Below, one piece after another: positions 1-8,252 of a stretch of DNA of 64,000 nucleotides; position 1 is the stretch's first letter; the number at the start of each line of letters is the position of its first letter. Position numbers and translations under genes: made by a program. Under the pieces are notes generated by a model, which was given only the letters and a program-made list of their open reading frames with translations, was not told the origin of the DNA and did not search any database. This DNA comes from Bacillota bacterium (GTDB lineage: Bacteria; Bacillota; Clostridia; Acetivibrionales; DTU013): positions 1-64,000 of the forward strand of contig JAEZCO010000094.1 of assembly GCA_023433505.1 (NCBI GenBank), given 5' to 3'.

Positions 1-13
1 GTGAAAGAAAAAA

Positions 14-46
14 TGCCATGACATTGATACAATCTCTGTCATGGCA
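14..46 (-). terminator. Rho-independent terminator-like hairpin
   Basis: Perfect 10-bp arms TGCCATGACA/TGTCATGGCA with a 13-nt loop. Read on the minus strand the stem is followed by TTTTTTCTTT, as in an intrinsic terminator. It lies about 350 bp past the end of thrS1, so it may end that transcript. Positions 47-396 hold no gene I can support. Confidence 0.55.
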
Positions 47-396
47 AGTTATTATTTACTTTGTTTTTTATGGGATGTGAATCATCCTACAGGGAGAATC
101 TTTTCATAGCCGGATCATGATCTTCAAACACATGAAATTGAGCCCGTCTCCCTGCCTTGTCAAAGTACTCCCCTCTATAGCAGAACATATTGCATCAGTT
201 TCAATTTGGTGCTTGCCTGACTGTAGCAGCAGCATACAGGCTGACGGATTTGGTCGGATTATGCAACCATTCGGAACCGTCCCATTGACATCTGACGGCG
301 GAGGGGCACGGTCTCTAACACTCCCTATCCAAAAAAGGAATTCTTACCTTAATAGAACAAGGGCAGTAACTCTGACCACCCCTGTTCCAGAACTTT

Positions 397-2304
397 TTAT
401 TTAGCCTTATCCCTTATCTCCTCCCCAACCTTCGCAATAAACGCATCGACTGGCATGGCGCCAAGGTCGCCGTCTTTGCGGGAGCGTACGGCCACTTGCC
501 CGTTTTCCATTTCCTTATCGCCTATCACCAGCATGTAGGGCGTCTTTTCCATCTGCGCTTCTCTTATTTTATAGCCTATCTTCTCATTTCTCAGGTCTGT
601 CTCTATCCTTATTTCGGCTGCCTCAAGTTTTTCCCCAAGCTCTTGCGAATATTGGCGGTGCTTTTCGGCAATGGCAAGAATTTTGACCTGAACAGGGGCC
701 ATCCAGATGGGAAATGCTCCGGCATAGTGCTCGGTCAATATGGCTATAAATCTTTCGACACTTCCGAATACCACCCGGTGGAGCATCACCGGCCGGTGTT
801 TTTCACCATCGGCGCCTATATACGACAGGTCGAACCGTTCAGGCAGGTTCATGTCAAGCTGTATTGTGCCGCATTGCCAGGTACGTCCGATGGAATCCTC
901 CAGATGGAAATCGATCTTCGGTCCGTAAAAAGCGCCGTCCCCTTCATTGACTTTATACTTGAAGCCTTTGGCCTCCAGTGCTTCCCGCAGTGCCGCCGTA
1001 GCGCTTTCCCAATGCTCGTCGGTACCAATGGATTTTTCCGGCCGGGTTGACAGCTCCACATGATATTTAAAGCCAAATACCGTATAAAATTCATCGATGA
1101 GGTCAATAACTCCGATAACTTCATCTTTTACCTGATCCGGGGTCATAAATATATGAGCGTCGTCCTGGGTAAAGCACCTAACCCGCATCAACCCATGAAG
1201 TGCTCCTGAAAGTTCATGCCTGTGCACAAGTCCCAGCTCTCCCATTCTCAGAGGCAGGTCCCTGTAGGAATGAAGCTTGCGCCTGAACATCAGCATTCCA
1301 CCCGGACAGTTCATAGGCTTTATGGCAAAATCGGATTCGTCGATTTGAACCATATACATATTCTCCCTGTAATTCTCCCAGTGACCGGAACGCATCCAGA
1401 GTTCCTTATTTAAAATCACCGGAGTCTTTACCTCCTGGTATCCGCGCTTCTGGTGCTCTTCCCTCCAGTACCCTTCAAGGATATTACGGAGTACCATGCC
1501 TTTTGGCATGAAGAACGGGAAACCGGGCCCTTCATCCAATATGTCAAATAGGTCAAGCTCTCTGCCCAGCTTTCTGTGGTCTCTTTTCTTTGCTTCTTCC
1601 ATCCGGAACAGATATTCCTCCAGATCACTCTTTTTTACAAAGGAGGTACCATAGATTCTTTGCAGCATTTTATTCTTTTCGCTACCTCTCCAGTATGCAC
1701 CGGCAACAGAAAGAAGCTTGTATGCCTTTACCTTTCCGGTGGACGCCAAATGGGGGCCAGCGCAAAGATCTACAAAATCGCCCTGCCGGTAGAAGGAAAT
1801 AATCTCGCCTTCAGGCAAATCCCTTATCAACTCCACCTTGTAAGGCTCTCCTTTCTCCTCCATGAACCTGACGGCTACTTCCCTGGAAAGAGTAAACCTT
1901 TGGAGCTCCAGGTCCTCTTTAATGATCTTCTCCATTTCCTTTTCAATTTTATCCAGGTCATCCAGGGTAAAAGGCTTGTCGACATCAAAGTCGTAATAGA
2001 AGCCGGTATCGATAGAAGGACCGATGGCAAGCTTAGCCTCCGGTATCAGCCTCTTTACGGCTTGCGCCATAATATGGGATGTGGTATGTCTGTAGGCAAG
2101 CTTTCCGCCATCGTCGTCAAAGGTGAGGAGATTTAGTTTGCAATCCCTTTCAAGTTTTGTACTCAAATCCCTCACTGCTCCGTCAATCTCTGCTGCCAGC
2201 GCCGCCTTTGCCAGACCGCTGCCAATGCTCTCGGCAACTTGCTTTACTGCAATGCCGCTTTTATATTCTTTGGTACTTCCGTCTTTTGAAGTAATTTTGA
2301 TCAT
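397..2304 (-). CDS. thrS: Threonyl-tRNA synthetase, paralogue 1
   Basis: A 635-residue class II synthetase that charges tRNA-Thr. Domains in order: N-terminal TGS domain (about 1-60), editing domain with the HTTSH motif (near residue 73) and FYRQGDFVDLCAGPH, the catalytic core with motif 2 (HRHELSGALHGLMRVR), and the C-terminal anticodon-binding domain. All three expected zinc ligands are visible: Cys in MNCPGG, His in FTQDDAH and His in MLHRVVFGS. Length is normal. It starts ATG with an AAGGAG-type ribosome site and is preceded by a T-box leader. A second, divergent paralogue lies at 4279-6228. The TGS/editing part and the last 60 residues are far more alike between the two than the cores. 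Confidence 0.97.
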   Translation of the reverse strand: MIKITSKDGSTKEYKSGIAVKQVAESIGSGLAKAALAAEIDGAVRDLSTKLERDCKLNLLTFDDDGGKLAYRHTTSHIMAQAVKRLIPEAKLAIGPSIDTGFYYDFDVDKPFTLDDLDKIEKEMEKIIKEDLELQRFTLSREVAVRFMEEKGEPYKVELIRDLPEGEIISFYRQGDFVDLCAGPHLASTGKVKAYKLLSVAGAYWRGSEKNKMLQRIYGTSFVKKSDLEEYLFRMEEAKKRDHRKLGRELDLFDILDEGPGFPFFMPKGMVLRNILEGYWREEHQKRGYQEVKTPVILNKELWMRSGHWENYRENMYMVQIDESDFAIKPMNCPGGMLMFRRKLHSYRDLPLRMGELGLVHRHELSGALHGLMRVRCFTQDDAHIFMTPDQVKDEVIGVIDLIDEFYTVFGFKYHVELSTRPEKSIGTDEHWESATAALREALEAKGFKYKVNEGDGAFYGPKIDFHLEDSIGRTWQCGTIQLDMNLPERFDLSYIGADGEKHRPVMLHRVVFGSVERFIAILTEHYAGAFPIWMAPVQVKILAIAEKHRQYSQELGEKLEAAEIRIETDLRNEKIGYKIREAQMEKTPYMLVIGDKEMENGQVAVRSRKDGDLGAMPVDAFIAKVGEEIRDKAK

Positions 2305-2330
2305 AGAAAAATACTCCTTTCAAATTCCAA

Positions 2331-2535
2331 TAAAAAAACTCCCGCACCTTGCAATAGCAAGGGACGAGAGTCGTTCACGTGGTTCCACCCTAATTTGTTC
2401 TCATTCTGATGATAACGTAATCAACGCTTCTGCCTCAGGGGTAGTTTTCAACCGGTCTGCCTTAAGATTGCTTTCAGCCGCGGCAACCTTTCTCTTGGAA
2501 GGAGCTTGCCGGTTTACTGGTCCCGTCATCGGTCA
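2331..2535 (-). promoter_or_regulatory. T-box riboswitch leader of thrS paralogue 1
   Basis: The minus strand carries the conserved T-box sequence AGGGTGGAACCACG (2378-2391). It is followed by a GC-rich terminator stem and a T-run just before the thrS1 ribosome site. The probable specifier codon, reading GAAA-ACT-A near 2443-2445, is a Thr codon followed by the usual purine. Uncharged tRNA-Thr should favour antitermination. The leader begins at the folA stop codon, so its promoter must lie within or upstream of folA. Confidence 0.9.
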
Positions 2536-3030
2536 TTTTATTCGATTATTTACATATTTAATCCGGCTGTACCGAAGATCATTATGCTGCATGGATTCCG
2601 AGAGAATCACAGGCTCCCAGCCTTCGCTGCAATCCAGGTTTGGAAAGTAAGCGTCTGCCGGATGGGCATTTTCGAATTTGGTCACATAAGCCTCGGTGCA
2701 GTAAGGCAAAAGCTCGGAATACACCCTGGCGCCGCCTGCTACGAAAATATCCTCTGCCGCATACCGGGAGGTTATTTCAAACAGCTCCTCCAGAGACCGG
2801 CAGACCGCTATTCCTGAGTGGCCAAAATCCTTGCTGGCGCTCAGCACGATATTAACGCGGTCCTTTAAGGGCTGCTGCCCAGGCAGGGATTCAAAGGTTG
2901 TTCTTCCCATGACCACAATTTTGCCGATTGTAGTCTGCTTGAAAAAGCGCATATCCTCCGGGATTCTTTCCAGCAGCTTTCCTTCATATCCGATTCCCCA
3001 CTTTTTATCCACCGCTACGATTGCTTTCAC
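2533..3030 (-). CDS. folA: Dihydrofolate reductase
   Basis: Reduces dihydrofolate to tetrahydrofolate with NADPH, recycling the cofactor spent by the thymidylate synthase encoded just upstream. The N-terminal strand KAIVAVDKKWGIG, the MGRTTFESLP motif of the NADPH site, and the later FVAGGARVYSELLP motif are all typical. With the GTG start at 3030 the protein has 165 residues, the usual size. A TTG four codons further upstream (3042) is open but fits the family less well. It lies downstream of thyA with a 156-bp gap, and its stop codon touches the thrS1 T-box. Confidence 0.93.
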   Translation of the reverse strand: MKAIVAVDKKWGIGYEGKLLERIPEDMRFFKQTTIGKIVVMGRTTFESLPGQQPLKDRVNIVLSASKDFGHSGIAVCRSLEELFEITSRYAAEDIFVAGGARVYSELLPYCTEAYVTKFENAHPADAYFPNLDCSEGWEPVILSESMQHNDLRYSRIKYVNNRIK

Positions 3031-3186
3031 ACTACCTGCCAATCTGTTACTTTACAATTGGGACAGGGGGATGGGTACATTTTCCCTCTTTCCATCTGCA
3101 ACGCAACCTATAAATTCTAGTATAATTTAACCTTTTGTGCTGGTTAAAACATGCTGACATTTTTAATCTGTATAAATTTAAGTCTA

Positions 3187-4017
3187 TCATACAGCAACGG
3201 GTATTTTCCGAATTTGTGCTCCGCTCTGGTATCCTTCCAGAGTGAAATCTTCTACCCTGAAAGCATAAAAATCCTTGACGTCCCTGTTCATGACCAGTTT
3301 GGGCGCTTTCAGCGGCGGCCGGGCAATCAGCTCTTTCACCATGGGAATGTGCCGGTCATAAATATGGGCATCGGCAATTACGTGGACAAATTCACCCGCC
3401 TCCAAGCCTGCCACCTGGGCAAACATCATCACCAGGACCGAGTACTGGCATACATTCCAGTTGTTTGCCACCAGTACGTCCTGGGACCGCTGGTTCAGGA
3501 TGGCATTCAGTTTGTTGCCTGTGACATTGAAGGTCATGCTGTATGCACAGGGGTAAAGGTTCATTTCGTGGAGATCATCATGATTGTACATGTTGACGAT
3601 CAGTCTTCTGCTGTAGGGATTGTTTTTCAAATCATACAGCAGCCTGTCTACCTGGTCGAATTCCCCTTCCTTATACCTATGCTTTATGCCCAACTGATAA
3701 CCGTATGCTTTGCCGATGGAACCGTCTTCGTCAGCCCAGCTGTCCCATATCCGGCTGTTCAGCTCCCTGATGTTGCTGGATTTCTTCTGCCATATCCAGA
3801 GAAGCTCATCAACAGCCGCTTTCAGGTTTGTAGGCCGCAGTGTCAGGATGGGAAATTCTTCGGAAAGATCATATCTGTTTACAATGCAGAATTTTTTTAT
3901 CGTATGCGCAAGCGCGCCGTCTTCCCAGCGGGCTCTCACGCTTTCACCCTCCGAAGAGACTCCGGTTTCAAGAATATCTCTGCACATGTCAATAAAGACA
4001 ATATCCGCTTTGCTCAT
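3187..4017 (-). CDS. thyA: Thymidylate synthase (ThyA family), divergent
   Basis: Makes dTMP from dUMP using methylene-tetrahydrofolate; folA follows it and recycles the folate. Start ATG at 4017 is set by GGAGG seven bases upstream, giving 276 residues. The nucleophile Cys sits in LYPCAYSM, but the His that normally follows it is replaced by Ala. The nucleotide-binding QRSQD motif, the Asn that selects dUMP (NNWNV) and DAHIYDRH are kept. The sequence is distant from the E. coli type but has the key residues, so I expect an active enzyme. Deoxynucleotide hydroxymethylase activity is less likely because that Asn is kept. Confidence 0.88.
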   Translation of the reverse strand: MSKADIVFIDMCRDILETGVSSEGESVRARWEDGALAHTIKKFCIVNRYDLSEEFPILTLRPTNLKAAVDELLWIWQKKSSNIRELNSRIWDSWADEDGSIGKAYGYQLGIKHRYKEGEFDQVDRLLYDLKNNPYSRRLIVNMYNHDDLHEMNLYPCAYSMTFNVTGNKLNAILNQRSQDVLVANNWNVCQYSVLVMMFAQVAGLEAGEFVHVIADAHIYDRHIPMVKELIARPPLKAPKLVMNRDVKDFYAFRVEDFTLEGYQSGAQIRKIPVAV

Positions 4018-4064
4018 GCATACAACCTCCATTTTATACAAAGTGATAGTTCTCATATAGGCGA

Positions 4065-4193
4065 CCAGTGGTCGTCACTACCTTATTCCATCCTTCAAGG
4101 TCCAGTGGTCGCCCCTACCCTATTCCATCCTTCAAGGGGCAACGGTCGCCCCTACCTTTTTCCATCCTTCAAAGCCCAATGATCGGCCCTGCC
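4065..4193. repeat. 37-bp tandem repeat, 3.5 units
   Basis: Units start at 4065, 4102 and 4139 with exact 37-bp spacing, plus a partial unit at 4176-4193. The unit core reads GGTCGCCCCTACC, then TTCCATCCTTCAAGG. There are no spacers, so it is not CRISPR. It fills the gap between the thrS2 stop and the thyA start. Confidence 0.85.
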
Positions 4194-4278
4194 TTAATGA
4201 TTCAATACCTAACTTTGAAAGGATAAATAGCTTATACCTACCCAGTAGGGGTAATCACTGATCGCCCTTATCCACTTC

Positions 4279-6228
4279 CTATATAGCTCTGGTCCTTATC
4301 TCTTCATGCGCCTTTGCTATAAAGTCCTCCACCGATATGGCCCCCAGGTCGCCTTCCTTACGGGATCTCACGGCTACCTGTCCGTTTTCCATTTCCTTGT
4401 CGCCGATGACCAGCATGTAGGGTGTTTTCTCCATCTGTGCTTCCCTGATCTTATAGCCGATTTTTTCGTTTCTGGTATCAACTTCCACTCTTATTCCCTG
4501 TTCCTGGAGCATTTTCTTCACTTTAGCGGCATATTCAAAATGCTTGTCAACGATGGGAAGTATCTTTGCCTGCAGCGGAGACAGCCATAGCGGAAGGGCT
4601 CCGGCATATTTTTCAATCAAAAGCGCCAGAGTTCTTTCATAGCAGCCGATGGAGGTCCGATGGATAACATAGGGATGTTTCTTCTGTCCGTCGCGGTCCA
4701 CGTATTCCATGCCGAATTTTTCAGCCAGAAGGAAATCGATCTGGACGGTAATCATCGTATCTTCCTTGCCATGTACGTTCTTGATCTGAATATCAAGCTT
4801 CGGTCCATAGAAAGCAGCTTCTCCTTCCGCCTCCTTGTAAGGAATATTCAGCTTGTTCAGGATTTCCCGCATACGGCCCTGAACTTCCTCCCACTGCTCT
4901 GCTGTTCCGATATATTTCTCCTTATTGTTGGGGTCCCACTTCGAAAAACGGTAAGTCACATCGGAATCAAGTCCTATCGCCTTCAGCATGAAATTTGCCA
5001 GGTCAACGCATCCGGCGAACTCTTCTTCAAGCTGTTCCGGCATACAGGCAAGGTGGCCTTCCGATATGGTAAACTGCCTGACACGAATCAGCCCGTGCAT
5101 CTCACCGGAAGCTTCATTCCTGAAAAGCGTGGAGGTCTCGTTGAACCTCATGGGCAATTCACGGTAGCTCCTCAGCCGGTTCAGATAAACCTGGAACTGG
5201 AAGGGACAGGTCATGGGACGAAGTGCAAAGACTTCCGCTTTCTCATCTTCAAAGGAAGCGGGGTCTCCCATGATAAACATCCCTTCTTTGTAATGGTCCC
5301 AATGCCCGGAGATTTTATATAATTCGCGTTTTGCCATAAACGGGGTCTTGGTAATCATGTAGCCGCGGCGTTCTTCCTCATCCTCCACAAACCTTTGCAG
5401 CAGCTGGATAACCTTTGCGCCTTTGGGCATAAGGATGGGCAAGCCCTGTCCGATATAGTCGACCGTGGTAAAGAACTCAAGCTCCCTTCCAAGCTTGTTG
5501 TGGTCGCGCTTTTTAGCTTCTTCCAACATGGCAAGGTATTCATCCATCTCATTCTTTTTGGTGAACGCGGTGCCATAGATTCTCTGAAGCATTTTGTTTT
5601 TTTCATTTCCGCGCCAATAGGCTCCGGCAATCTGGGTCAGCTTGAAGGCCTTTACTTTCCCGGTGGACGGAATATGGGGTCCGGCGCAAAGGTCTACAAA
5701 ATCTCCCTGCCTGTAAAACGAAATCGTTTCACCTTCAGGCAGCTCTTTGATAAGCTCAACCTTATAGGGCTCTCCTTTTTCTTCCATGAATTTTACAGCT
5801 TCATCCCTGGGAAGAGTGAATCTCTCTATGGTCAAATCCGCTTTCACGATTTTACCCATTTCACTTTCCAGCTTTTCAAGATCCTCCGGCGAAAAAGTCC
5901 TGTCGATATCAAAATCATAGTAATATCCGTTTTCTATGGCAGGTCCGATTGCAAGCTTCGCACCGGGAAAAGTCCTTTTTACAGCCTGTGCCAGTACATG
6001 GGAAGCAGTGTGCCTCAAGGCATGCTTTCCTCCTTCGTCGTCAAAAGTAAGGAGATTCAGCTTGCAATCCTTTTCAAGCTTTGTACCCAGATCCCTGACA
6101 ACTCCGTCAATTTCCGCAGCCAGCGCCACCCTTGCCAGACCTACGCTGATACTCTCCGCCACTTCCTTTACTGTGGTCCCGTTTTCATATTCCTTGGTGC
6201 TGCCGTCTTTTAAAGTAATTTTTATCAT
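4279..6228 (-). CDS. Threonyl-tRNA synthetase, divergent paralogue 2
   Basis: A 649-residue ThrRS with TGS domain, editing domain (HTASH, FYRQGDFVDLCAGPH), class II core and anticodon-binding domain. The zinc ligands are kept as Cys in MTCPFQF, His in FTISEGH and His in VIHRTSIGC. The core differs strongly from paralogue 1. The segment normally FTQDDAH is FTISEGH, so the Asp that recognises the threonine hydroxyl in the E. coli enzyme is Glu here. In contrast, the N-terminal 250 and C-terminal 60 residues closely resemble paralogue 1. It has its own T-box and a strong promoter. It is probably a full ThrRS expressed under threonine starvation; an altered role is possible. Confidence 0.93.
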   Translation of the reverse strand: MIKITLKDGSTKEYENGTTVKEVAESISVGLARVALAAEIDGVVRDLGTKLEKDCKLNLLTFDDEGGKHALRHTASHVLAQAVKRTFPGAKLAIGPAIENGYYYDFDIDRTFSPEDLEKLESEMGKIVKADLTIERFTLPRDEAVKFMEEKGEPYKVELIKELPEGETISFYRQGDFVDLCAGPHIPSTGKVKAFKLTQIAGAYWRGNEKNKMLQRIYGTAFTKKNEMDEYLAMLEEAKKRDHNKLGRELEFFTTVDYIGQGLPILMPKGAKVIQLLQRFVEDEEERRGYMITKTPFMAKRELYKISGHWDHYKEGMFIMGDPASFEDEKAEVFALRPMTCPFQFQVYLNRLRSYRELPMRFNETSTLFRNEASGEMHGLIRVRQFTISEGHLACMPEQLEEEFAGCVDLANFMLKAIGLDSDVTYRFSKWDPNNKEKYIGTAEQWEEVQGRMREILNKLNIPYKEAEGEAAFYGPKLDIQIKNVHGKEDTMITVQIDFLLAEKFGMEYVDRDGQKKHPYVIHRTSIGCYERTLALLIEKYAGALPLWLSPLQAKILPIVDKHFEYAAKVKKMLQEQGIRVEVDTRNEKIGYKIREAQMEKTPYMLVIGDKEMENGQVAVRSRKEGDLGAISVEDFIAKAHEEIRTRAI

Positions 6229-6385
6229 ATCCCGCGTCCTCCTTTTTTAATTCGAAGTCAAATAAAAGTCTCAAGGGCATCGAGCCCTACTCGCCTTTCT
6301 TCAACTGCTAAAGTTTTAATTTCCGATAAATCCAATGTAACTTTCGCAGCAGTATAGGTGCTTGCCTTTGGGCAATACCACAAAT

Positions 6386-6595
6386 AAAAAACTCCCGTCC
6401 CTTGCCTGTTCAGCAAGGGACGAGAGTCAGCTCACGTGGTTCCACCCTAATTTGGTCTCATTGTGATTATAACGTCATCACCGTATCTGCCTCAGGGGTA
6501 GTTTTCAACCGATTGCCTTAAGGTTGCTTTCAGCCGCGGCACCCTTTCTCTTTAAAGGAATGTTCAGGTCTACTCGTCCCGTCATTGACCGTTTC
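6386..6595 (-). promoter_or_regulatory. T-box riboswitch leader of thrS paralogue 2
   Basis: The minus strand carries AGGGTGGAACCACG (near 6435-6448), then a strong terminator stem at 6392-6428 followed by a T-run. The likely specifier codon is again ACT in GAAA-ACT-A. The leader is a near duplicate of the thrS1 leader, including the stem segment GGTTGAAAACTACCCC. It lies about 160 bp before the start codon. Confidence 0.92.
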
Positions 6596-6609
6596 TTTTC
6601 TTTTTATTT

Positions 6610-6637
6610 ATTATACCCCAAATTAACCGTATGTCAA
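6610..6637 (-). promoter_or_regulatory. SigA-type promoter of thrS2
   Basis: On the minus strand TTGACA (6637-6632), a 16-bp spacer and TATAAT (6615-6610), both consensus. It sits directly before the T-box leader, with transcription expected to start near 6603. Confidence 0.85.
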
Positions 6638-6659
6638 TAAAAACATTAAAAAATGTCCG

Positions 6660-8015
6660 TCACCGGCGGATTCGGCTTTTAACTCCCGAAAGCAGTCCGC
6701 TTACCATATCTGCCGCCTGCTTGGAATCCTTCTCCTCATATTTCCGGAATATCAGCCATACAACAAGCAGCCGGATGAGCCCGGACAGAATAAACAACAA
6801 GTGATAATTGCTCAGCAATTGTCCGTGCAAAAACGGCAGGTGCATGGCTTTTACCGCATTCCCGGTCAGTTCCATGAACATTCCGCCGCAGAGGAAGGCT
6901 AAAGCGGTACCGATGACATTGACGACAAGCGCGTAGTTGGCAAGATAGATGGACCTGTTTTTCTCAGGAGCCAGCCAAATGGACTGGTTTAAGGCCGTTA
7001 GCTCAAAGCCGGACCAGAATATGCCGCTGAGCAGGTTGATGACAAGGACGATCCATGTGGAGCCGGGAGTTGCAAACAGCCATACGAAGGGCAAGGCGAT
7101 GATTACAACACAGCAAACCCACATGACAGGCTTGGAGCCGTATTTGTCTACCAGGCTTCCCCAAAAACGTATGGACAATACCGTTGAAAAGCTGGCAATG
7201 ACCTGGGTGAAAAGCGTAATGACCAGGAAGCTCATCCGCAGCTGTTCAATCATGTAAACATTAAAGAAAGGTCCCGCAAAATTTACCCCGAAATACCAGA
7301 ATGAAACAAACAGGATATATTTAAAGTAATTTTTATCCCGGAAAGGCTCTGTAAAAAGTTGGTGAAAAGCAGGAATTTTCTCGCTCCTCTCACGCCTTGG
7401 CTCCTTGACCCAGAAGAACAGCACGATATCTGCGGCTCCCAGTATGGCCGCCAGCACAAATACGGCTGCAAACCCGGAAAAGCCCGGATAAGCGTCCAGC
7501 AGCTTTCCACAGACCAAAGCCGAAACTCCCGAGGTAATTGTATAGATCATGGTACGCTTACTGAAAAATCTCCCTTTGATTTCCGTGGGGACCAGGATTC
7601 CCATCCAGGAGTTGAAAGATATGGCTGTCACAGAGTTTGCCATGCCCGACACTGCGATAATGATTGTAGCCACCCAAATCCTGGCGCTGCTGTGTTCAGG
7701 CAGTATAATAAAAGGGACCGCGGCCACAGGTATCCACAACAGCCTGTGGATGAGCCCTGCGATTATCATAAACGGTTTTCTTGTCCCCACCGCTTCGATT
7801 GTATACGATGCAAGCACCTGAATTACGGCCCCTATAACAGGTAAAGCCATAATGACGGTATAAAAGAAATCACCCGCGCCAAGCTCTCTTGTAAACCCTG
7901 TAAGCGCCGGCCCGCCGGTAATGGCGAAAAAGGGCAGCCCCAGGGAAGCTGCGATGATAACTAGATTCAGGCTCTTTTTCAGGTCTTTTCCTGAAATACG
8001 GTTTTTATTGACCAT
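6660..8015 (-). CDS. MFS transporter, substrate unknown
   Basis: A 451-residue polytopic membrane protein with about 12 hydrophobic segments in two halves separated by a charged loop (VKEPRRERSEKIP, near residue 210). This is the major facilitator layout. The loop between helices 2 and 3 has VGTRKPFMIIAG, a diverged form of the MFS motif A. It starts at an ATG preceded by a run of G. It stands alone between the thrS2 promoter region and a divergent binding protein gene. Nothing in the sequence points to the substrate. Confidence 0.85.
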   Translation of the reverse strand: MVNKNRISGKDLKKSLNLVIIAASLGLPFFAITGGPALTGFTRELGAGDFFYTVIMALPVIGAVIQVLASYTIEAVGTRKPFMIIAGLIHRLLWIPVAAVPFIILPEHSSARIWVATIIIAVSGMANSVTAISFNSWMGILVPTEIKGRFFSKRTMIYTITSGVSALVCGKLLDAYPGFSGFAAVFVLAAILGAADIVLFFWVKEPRRERSEKIPAFHQLFTEPFRDKNYFKYILFVSFWYFGVNFAGPFFNVYMIEQLRMSFLVITLFTQVIASFSTVLSIRFWGSLVDKYGSKPVMWVCCVVIIALPFVWLFATPGSTWIVLVINLLSGIFWSGFELTALNQSIWLAPEKNRSIYLANYALVVNVIGTALAFLCGGMFMELTGNAVKAMHLPFLHGQLLSNYHLLFILSGLIRLLVVWLIFRKYEEKDSKQAADMVSGLLSGVKSRIRR

Positions 8016-8189
8016 GGCCCCCCCGACAACACAAATGACACTATATAAAGCATACTTTACTGCGGATATAAACGCAACACTAATGTAGTAGAATTAAAAA
8101 TTCCGAAAAAAAGATAACGGATCGGCGGGATGAGCTATGCCCGAAGCCTTTACGTTAATTTACTTTATACGGACCGGTATCACAAAATA

Positions 8190-8218
8190 TTGTCAACCGA
8201 AAGCGCAAGGTATATAAT
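8190..8218 (+). promoter_or_regulatory. SigA-type promoter
   Basis: TTGTCA (8190-8195), 17-bp spacer, TATAAT (8213-8218), placed 35 bp before the start of the solute-binding protein gene. Confidence 0.8.
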
Positions 8219-8252
8219 ACATAATTAATTAACAAAAAAGGCAGGCGCTACC

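Noticed and set aside
117..404. A 95-codon plus-strand open frame at the left edge
   Set aside because: No ribosome site, no recognisable domain, and it overlaps the thrS1 stop. It is more likely chance.
3151..4182. A 343-codon plus-strand open frame opposite thyA
   Set aside because: It is the antisense shadow of a clear thymidylate synthase gene with conserved motifs; the antisense product has no family features.
4065..4193. Possible CRISPR array
   Set aside because: The 37-bp units are directly adjacent with no unique spacers, and there are no cas genes.
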